The notes beneath the pieces are model-generated. The model was given only the letters and a program-made list of their open reading frames with translations. It was not told where the DNA came from and ran no database searches. Shown here piece by piece: positions 7,002 to 11,012 of a DNA stretch of 11,012 nt; position 1 is the first letter of the stretch; each line of letters starts with the position of its first letter. The stretch spans positions 1 to 11,012 of the forward strand of contig JACDDZ010000038.1 in NCBI GenBank assembly GCA_013816695.1. Direction: 5' to 3'. Origin of the DNA: Gemmatimonadaceae bacterium. Lineage in GTDB: Bacteria; Gemmatimonadota; Gemmatimonadetes; Gemmatimonadales; Gemmatimonadaceae. Position numbers and translations under genes: made by a program.

Positions 7002-8219
7002 ATGGACGATTCCTTTCTTTTTTCTGAACAAAACCTCGCGGTCCGCAGCATGGTCCGTGAATTCGCGCGTGAAGAAGTCGCGCCCATCGCCAGGAAGTTC
7101 GACGAGTCCGGTGAGTTCCCCTGGGAAACAGTCGGCAAGATGGCCGACCTTGGGCTCCTCGGCATGCCATGGCCCGAAGAGCTTGGCGGATCGGGAGTGG
7201 ACCTCACCAGCTACATCATCGTCATCCACGAGATGGCCAAGGTCGATGCGTCCCACGCAATAACTATTTCGGCCCACACGACGCTCGGCACCTCACCAAT
7301 CTTCAATTTCGGTACTGAAGCGCAGAAACAGCGCTACATACCGATCCTTGCTTCTGGAAAAGTTCTGGGCGGGTTCGGGCTCACCGAGCCAAACGCTGGC
7401 AGCGATGCGGCAGGCACCCAGACAACCGCCGTAAAAAAGAACGGTCATTACGTACTGAACGGATCCAAGATTTTCATCACCAATGGCGGTGTCGGCGAAA
7501 TCTTTGTCGTCACTGCAGTCACGGATCCAGGCAAGGGAACCAAGGGAATCAGCTCCTTCATCGTTACCAAGGAAGCCACGGACCTGGATAAGGCAGCCGT
7601 TACGGGCAAGGGACACGACTCCTCACTGACACCAATGCCCGGCTTCAAGTCAGGGAAGAAGGAAGACAAGCTTGGATGGCGTGCCTCCGATACGCGCGAG
7701 CTGATCTTCGAAGACGTGGAAGTCCCGGAAGAAAACCGGCTCGGCGAAGAAGGAATGGGCTTCATCAACTTCATGCAGACACTCGACGCAGGGCGAATTG
7801 GTCTCGCAGCACTTTCGCTCGGGCTTGCTGAAGGCGCGTTTGAGCAGGCGCTAAAGTATTCAACGTTGCGAAAGCAGTTCGGACAGGCGATCTCGAACTT
7901 CCAGGGAATCCAGTTCCAGCTCTCCGACATGGCGACTGAGATCGAAGCTGGAAAGCACCTTGTCTATCACGCTGCCTGGCTTGCACAGCGCAAGAAGCCG
8001 TTCACCAAGGAAGCCGCAATCGCAAAACTGTTCTGCTCGGAACTGGCAATGCGCGCGACCATCAAGGCGGTGCAGATTCATGGGGGTTACGGTTACACCA
8101 AGGACTATCCAGTCGAGCGAATGATGCGCGATGCCAAGATTTGTGAAATTGGTGAGGGCACTTCGGAGATACAACGTATCGTCATTGCCCGCGAACTCCT
8201 CCGCGAGATCGCTGATTGA
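7002..8219 (+). CDS. Acyl-CoA dehydrogenase (short-chain/branched-chain-like)
   Basis: This 405-residue FAD enzyme should introduce the alpha-beta double bond into an acyl-CoA and pass electrons to ETF. Signature 1 is [13 protein letters not shown] (123-135), signature 2 is [20 protein letters not shown] (358-377), and the likely catalytic base is E385 in [10 protein letters not shown], the position used by short-chain and butyryl-type enzymes. An extra loop of roughly 20 residues (about 190-212, between FIVTK and [13 protein letters not shown]) is longer than in the common butyryl-CoA dehydrogenase pattern. The ATG at 7002 has only a poorly spaced AAGG upstream. The stop overlaps the next start as TTGA. 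Chain-length preference cannot be read from the sequence. Confidence 0.93.
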   Translation: MDDSFLFSEQNLAVRSMVREFAREEVAPIARKFDESGEFPWETVGKMADLGLLGMPWPEELGGSGVDLTSYIIVIHEMAKVDASHAITISAHTTLGTSPIFNFGTEAQKQRYIPILASGKVLGGFGLTEPNAGSDAAGTQTTAVKKNGHYVLNGSKIFITNGGVGEIFVVTAVTDPGKGTKGISSFIVTKEATDLDKAAVTGKGHDSSLTPMPGFKSGKKEDKLGWRASDTRELIFEDVEVPEENRLGEEGMGFINFMQTLDAGRIGLAALSLGLAEGAFEQALKYSTLRKQFGQAISNFQGIQFQLSDMATEIEAGKHLVYHAAWLAQRKKPFTKEAAIAKLFCSELAMRATIKAVQIHGGYGYTKDYPVERMMRDAKICEIGEGTSEIQRIVIARELLREIAD

Positions 8220-8764
8220 CCTACTCCGAGTGGGCCAAAAAGCTTCGTCTACCGCTGGGGTTCATTCTCGGCGGCGCATACCTCGTTCTCGCGAAGCCAA
8301 CGCTCATGAGTCTCGCACTGGGAATTCCGGTGGCATTGCTCGGAGTTGTCATTCGCGGTTGGGCGTCGGGCCACATTTCCAAGAATGAAAAGCTCGCAAC
8401 CGGCGGTCCGTACGCACACACCCGGAATCCTCTATACTTCGGCAGCTTTCTGATCGCGGCAGGCTTCGCACTCGCGGTGCATTGGTCAATGCTGCTACTG
8501 GTCATTGCGTTCTTCGTGCTGATCTATGCGCCAACGATGGAGCGTGAGAAGGCGAACATCGGCGAGCGCTTCCCGGACTCGTACGACGAATACTCAACTC
8601 ACGTGCCGGCGTTCGTCCCGCGAGTGCTCCCCTGGAAGCCAGAGGGCAGGGACCCCAACCCGTTCAGCCTCGCCCTCTATATGAAGCATGGAGAGTGGAA
8701 GGCCGGACTGACGTTTTTTATCGTTAGCATCTGGCTTTACGTCCGGGCGACAGGGTCTTTTTAA
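8216..8764 (+). CDS. Isoprenylcysteine carboxyl methyltransferase-like / PEMT-family membrane methyltransferase
   Basis: A 182-residue integral membrane protein with about five hydrophobic segments (roughly 12-26, 29-47, 73-88, 90-106 and 164-178). The SAM-binding hallmark of the ICMT/phospholipid methyltransferase fold is [14 protein letters not shown] (63-76), followed after two helices by [19 protein letters not shown] (108-126), the E...FxxxYxxY motif. Bacterial members of this family methylate lipids or unknown small molecules, and the substrate here is unknown. The TTG start is inside the acyl-CoA dehydrogenase stop (TTGA), so the two are probably co-translated. The link to the dehydrogenase could mean lipid or fatty-acyl metabolism, which is inference. 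Confidence 0.82.
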   Translation: MTYSEWAKKLRLPLGFILGGAYLVLAKPTLMSLALGIPVALLGVVIRGWASGHISKNEKLATGGPYAHTRNPLYFGSFLIAAGFALAVHWSMLLLVIAFFVLIYAPTMEREKANIGERFPDSYDEYSTHVPAFVPRVLPWKPEGRDPNPFSLALYMKHGEWKAGLTFFIVSIWLYVRATGSF

Positions 8765-8767
8765 CTT

Positions 8768-8823
8768 CGGACAGGAGCGATGGAGCGACGGACAGAATCT
8801 GAGGACTACTGTTTTTTGTTAAC
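8768..8823 (+). repeat. Dispersed repeat, copy 3 (56 bp)
   Basis: This copy shares the 38-bp core with copy 1 (one mismatch) and the whole 56 bp with copy 2, including the final GTTAAC. Like copy 1 it starts within a few bases of a stop codon (8762-8764), suggesting the element favours 3' ends of genes. Confidence 0.85.
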
Positions 8824-8854
8824 TGCAGCAGCATCGTAGGCTCAGCTGCAGTTA
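8820..8854 (+). promoter_or_regulatory. Hairpin with 10-bp perfect stem
   Basis: TAACTGCAGC (8820-8829) pairs with GCTGCAGTTA (8845-8854) across a 15-nt loop. The left arm begins inside the last bases of repeat copy 3. No T run follows, so it is not a standard terminator; it may be an operator or part of a structured leader. Confidence 0.5.
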
Positions 8855-9148
8855 CCGCGATTTGGCAGGCGCCGTAAAACCTGCGGTCTTTGGTAACATC
8901 GATGCCCGTAACTCCTTGCCAGCATTGCGGAAAGCTTCAGGACCCTCCTACATTTCACTCTGATTGCAGGCTCAGCCAACATGGGGGTCAACCGCGCGAC
9001 TCGCGGAACCCGTCCACATGGCCTGGCAGAGCGCGCCGACTGTCATTCGGCATACAGAAACCCCGCGTGCAGACATGCGCGCACTGCTAGTGGAATCCGC
9101 CCCTCTTTGACCGTCGAGTCGCCGGCCAGGGACCTGGGTGGATGACAA
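8855..9148 (+). promoter_or_regulatory. Long, structured leader before the RNase E/G gene
   Basis: About 290 bp without a convincing gene lie between the hairpin and the ribonuclease start. Small inverted repeats include CCGCG/CGCGG (8992-8996 with 9002-9006), GCCGA/TCGGC (9035-9039 with 9047-9051) and CCAGG/CCTGG (9126-9130 with 9133-9137). The last one abuts the ribosome-binding site GGGTGG (9136-9141). E. coli RNase E controls its own mRNA through its 5' leader, so a similar role is possible here, but the sequence alone does not show it. I see no recognised riboswitch, tRNA or convincing sigma70 promoter. Confidence 0.35.
8902..9090 (+). CDS. Possible small cysteine-rich ORF (62 aa), doubtful
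   Basis: An ORF from ATG 8902 would encode a 62-residue basic peptide with a CQHC pair near the start (residues 6-9), a third cysteine in HSDCR, and a terminal CAHC. Paired CxxC motifs suggest a zinc-binding miniprotein. Against it: no ribosome-binding site, mixed third-position use, and a location inside a gap that may instead be an RNA leader. I list it only because the two CxxC pairs are notable. Confidence 0.2.
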   Translation: MPVTPCQHCGKLQDPPTFHSDCRLSQHGGQPRDSRNPSTWPGRARRLSFGIQKPRVQTCAHC

Positions 9149-10780
9149 GTGAAAAGAGAAATCCTCATAAACGCTGGTCCGCGCGAAACGCGGATCGCGA
9201 TTCTGGAGGACGAGAAGCTCGTTGAGCTGCTCGTCGATCGTCCAGACTCACGCCGAATGGTCGGCGACATTTACCTTGGCCGGGTCGACGCAGTCCTCCC
9301 AGGAATCCAGGCTGCCTTCGTAGACATCGGAACTGAAAAGAGCGCCTTTCTTCACGCCTCCGACCTCGTACATGAAGTCGAGGACGAGGACGATGATGAC
9401 GCTGATGACGTTCATGATGATGACGATTCGGATTCTGAGGTAGAGGAGGCTGAAGAAGCCGCCGAGCCGACCAATGGCTCCAAGCCATCCGGTGGAAACG
9501 GTGGGGGGCGCGGCCGAAGAAAGAGCAACGCCAAAACTCCGCCAATTCAGGATGTCCTGAAAAGGGGCCAGGAGATTCTCGTCCAGATCTCCAAGGAACC
9601 GATTTCCACAAAGGGTCCGCGCGTTACGGCACAGGTGTCACTGGCCGGCCGCTTTCTCGTTTACATCCCTGATTCTTCCAAGGTCGGCGTAAGCCGGAAG
9701 ATCGGGCAGGGCGCCGAGCGTTCGAGGTTGAGGCAGCAGGTCCAGGAGATTCTGCCGGAGAAGTCGGGCGGGGTAATTGTTCGCACTGTCAGCGAAGATG
9801 CAACTCCGGAAAATCTCAAGCGCGAGCTGGATGCGCTGATCAACATGTGGAAGAAGATCAAGCGGAAGACGCGCTTCGGTCGGGCGCCATCGCTGGTTCA
9901 CAGGGAGACAGGACTTACACGCGGACTCGTTCGCGACCTGTTCAGTGCCAAGGTTGATAGTCTCACAATCGACTCCAAGCCGGTTTTCAACGAGATCACC
10001 GAGTATTTGAAGGGAATCGCGCCTGACCTGATTCCAAGAGTCAAGCTGCATGAGGGCGATGCGCCGTTGTTCGACACGACGGAAATCGAAACAGAGATCC
10101 GCGACATGTTCAAGCGGAGATGCAACCTTCCGTCTGGTGGTTACATCATCATCGAGCCGACTGAAGCGCTTGTATCGATCGACGTGAACTCAGGCCGTTA
10201 CACTGGCAAGAAGGATCCTGAGAAGACAGTCCTGAAAACGAATATCGAAGCATCGCACGAGATCGCGCGTCAGCTGAGACTTCGTGATGTCGGTGGAATC
10301 ATCGTCTGTGATTTCATCGATATGGAGACGCGCCAGAACCGGGATCGCGTTCTGCAGGAGCTGCGACAGCACCTGTCCCGCGACCGCGCGCGTACCAAGG
10401 CGTTCTCTGTCAGCGATCTCGGCTTGATCGAAATGACGCGTCAGCGTGTGAGGCAGAGTCACTATCAAAGCTCGACGGCTGCGTGCGACATGTGCGGAGG
10501 CTCCGGACGAGTGTTCACGCCGGAGACAATCGTCCGAAGAATGGAGCGGTCAGTACGCAAGATGGTCCTGGAAGGCCGCAAGGAGAACCTGCTTGTGAAG
10601 CTGCATCCGGACGTTGTGATGTACGTTCTCGAGCAGGAGCGCGATCTTACCCAGAAGCTCCAGAAGGCTGCGAGCTTTTCGCTGGAGCTGCGGGACGATC
10701 CGCTCCTCAAGCCTGACGAGTTCAAGCTTGTAGTGAAAGCGCAGGGCCGGGACGTTACGCAGCAGTACGCCATCTCATAG
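9149..10780 (+). CDS. rng: Ribonuclease E/G family endoribonuclease
   Basis: A 543-residue Rne/Rng protein that cuts single-stranded AU-rich RNA in rRNA maturation and mRNA decay. The N-terminus (KREILINAGPRETRIAILED) is family-typical. An S1 domain (about 38-175) is interrupted by an acidic insertion (about 76-107, mainly D and E) and a Gly/Arg/Lys-rich tail (108-128). The DNase I-like catalytic part has both metal-binding aspartates, D345 in SIDVNSGR and D388 in IVCDFIDM. The zinc-link is C446-x2-C449 in CDMCGGSG. It lacks the long RNase E C-terminal scaffold, so RNase G is the better name. GTG 9149 is chosen because it gives the conserved start and follows GGGTGG by 7 nt. Confidence 0.93.
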   Translation: MKREILINAGPRETRIAILEDEKLVELLVDRPDSRRMVGDIYLGRVDAVLPGIQAAFVDIGTEKSAFLHASDLVHEVEDEDDDDADDVHDDDDSDSEVEEAEEAAEPTNGSKPSGGNGGGRGRRKSNAKTPPIQDVLKRGQEILVQISKEPISTKGPRVTAQVSLAGRFLVYIPDSSKVGVSRKIGQGAERSRLRQQVQEILPEKSGGVIVRTVSEDATPENLKRELDALINMWKKIKRKTRFGRAPSLVHRETGLTRGLVRDLFSAKVDSLTIDSKPVFNEITEYLKGIAPDLIPRVKLHEGDAPLFDTTEIETEIRDMFKRRCNLPSGGYIIIEPTEALVSIDVNSGRYTGKKDPEKTVLKTNIEASHEIARQLRLRDVGGIIVCDFIDMETRQNRDRVLQELRQHLSRDRARTKAFSVSDLGLIEMTRQRVRQSHYQSSTAACDMCGGSGRVFTPETIVRRMERSVRKMVLEGRKENLLVKLHPDVVMYVLEQERDLTQKLQKAASFSLELRDDPLLKPDEFKLVVKAQGRDVTQQYAIS

Positions 10781-10798
10781 CAGTACGCCATTTAATAG
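10763..10798 (+). repeat. 18-bp tandem duplication spanning the rng stop codon
   Basis: CAGTACGCCAT(CTC)ATAG at 10763-10780 is repeated directly at 10781-10798 with CTC replaced by TTA. The first copy encodes the last residues QYAIS and the TAG stop. The second, in the same frame, reads QYAI followed by TAA TAG and ends exactly at the next gene's ATG. Confidence 0.9.
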
Positions 10799-11012
10799 AT
10801 GAAACGGCTCGCGCTCGTCGCTGTATTGCTGACAGGATGTGTGCGTGCAGCGACTCCGTCGATTTCACTTGCTGACGTTGCCGGTGTTTGGGACGTGACG
10901 GCCCGCGTTGAAGGAAGTGACAGCGTGACGACACGTTATGTGCTCACCGCGCCTGGAAACAGTGCAGGGTGGAAGATCCAGTTTCCCGGAGCTGCTCCGC
11001 TCTATCCTCGCA
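10799..11012 (+). CDS. Putative lipoprotein, 3' end outside window
   Basis: An ORF from ATG 10799 stays open to the window end (71 complete codons). It starts with a compact lipoprotein signal peptide, MKRLALVAVLLTGC, with a good lipobox LTGC and lipidated C14. The mature part begins ISLADVAGVWDVTARVEGSD and continues VTTRYVLTAPGNSAGWKIQF, a beta-strand pattern I associate with uncharacterised Gemmatimonadota lipoproteins; that is recall, not proof. No ribosome-binding site precedes it, and it starts directly after the stop-codon duplication. The function is unknown. Confidence 0.72.
   Translation, partial: MKRLALVAVLLTGCVRAATPSISLADVAGVWDVTARVEGSDSVTTRYVLTAPGNSAGWKIQFPGAAPLYPR

Noticed and set aside
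6792..7277. 161-residue minus-strand ORF across the recQ-acyl-CoA dehydrogenase junction
   Set aside because: It overlaps two conserved + strand genes, and no motif or ribosome-binding site supports it.
7448..7930. 160-residue minus-strand ORF opposite the acyl-CoA dehydrogenase
   Set aside because: It is a shadow of a clear enzyme gene with a low-complexity Ser/Pro-rich translation.
8855..9148. RNase P RNA, tmRNA or riboswitch in the leader
   Set aside because: I looked for their conserved cores and found none in proper order; only short local stems are present.

Overview
The window looks like a chromosomal segment of a moderately GC-rich soil- or sediment-type bacterium. My best guess is Gemmatimonadota. 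The basis is impression: the short lipoprotein after the RNase G gene, the two-helix mini-protein after the AtuA pair, and the general style of the acyl-CoA dehydrogenase and HicBA proteins. No rRNA or other marker is present to prove it. Nearly everything is on the + strand and tightly packed. Several starts sit in 4-nt NTGA overlaps with the stop of the upstream gene.

Region 1 (1-2318) is the end of an acyl-CoA catabolic operon. It holds the C-terminal part of a biotin-dependent acyl-CoA carboxylase carboxyltransferase, an AtuA (DUF1446) protein, a separate AtuA-like ferredoxin-fold protein, and an overlooked 53-residue two-helix membrane protein. The last three all begin in 4-nt overlaps, so the operon is probably translationally coupled. 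The content points to branched-chain or terpenoid acyl-CoA breakdown.

Region 2 (2319-4811) is accessory. It opens with a perfect 33-bp inverted repeat made of two copies of a dispersed intergenic element; a third copy lies at 8768. A hicB-hicA toxin-antitoxin pair follows, with a clear promoter and ribosome-binding site. The hicA stop overlaps the start of a low-GC gene for a secreted or lipid-anchored metzincin-like zinc protease, which ends at a textbook intrinsic terminator. Convergent to it is a low-GC Ig/PKD-like ORF that seems to have lost its N-terminus. GC content and protein style from about 3.15 to 4.76 kb differ from the flanks. This suggests horizontal transfer or, less excitingly, an assembly join.

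Region 3 (4894-8764) returns to host-like sequence: a RecQ helicase with all core motifs, zinc cysteines and an HRDC domain; an acyl-CoA dehydrogenase with an extra loop; and, coupled to it, an isoprenylcysteine-methyltransferase-like membrane protein.

Region 4 (8765-11012) starts with the third repeat copy and a roughly 380-bp leader containing several hairpins. Then comes an RNase E/G family ribonuclease whose S1 domain carries a long acidic insertion. An 18-bp tandem duplication spans its stop codon. The window ends inside a small lipoprotein gene. I see no tRNA, rRNA, CRISPR array, transposase or phage gene. No wholly new system is evident. The most unusual signals are the dispersed repeat, the hicBA-protease coupling with its low-GC island, and the structured leader of the ribonuclease gene.
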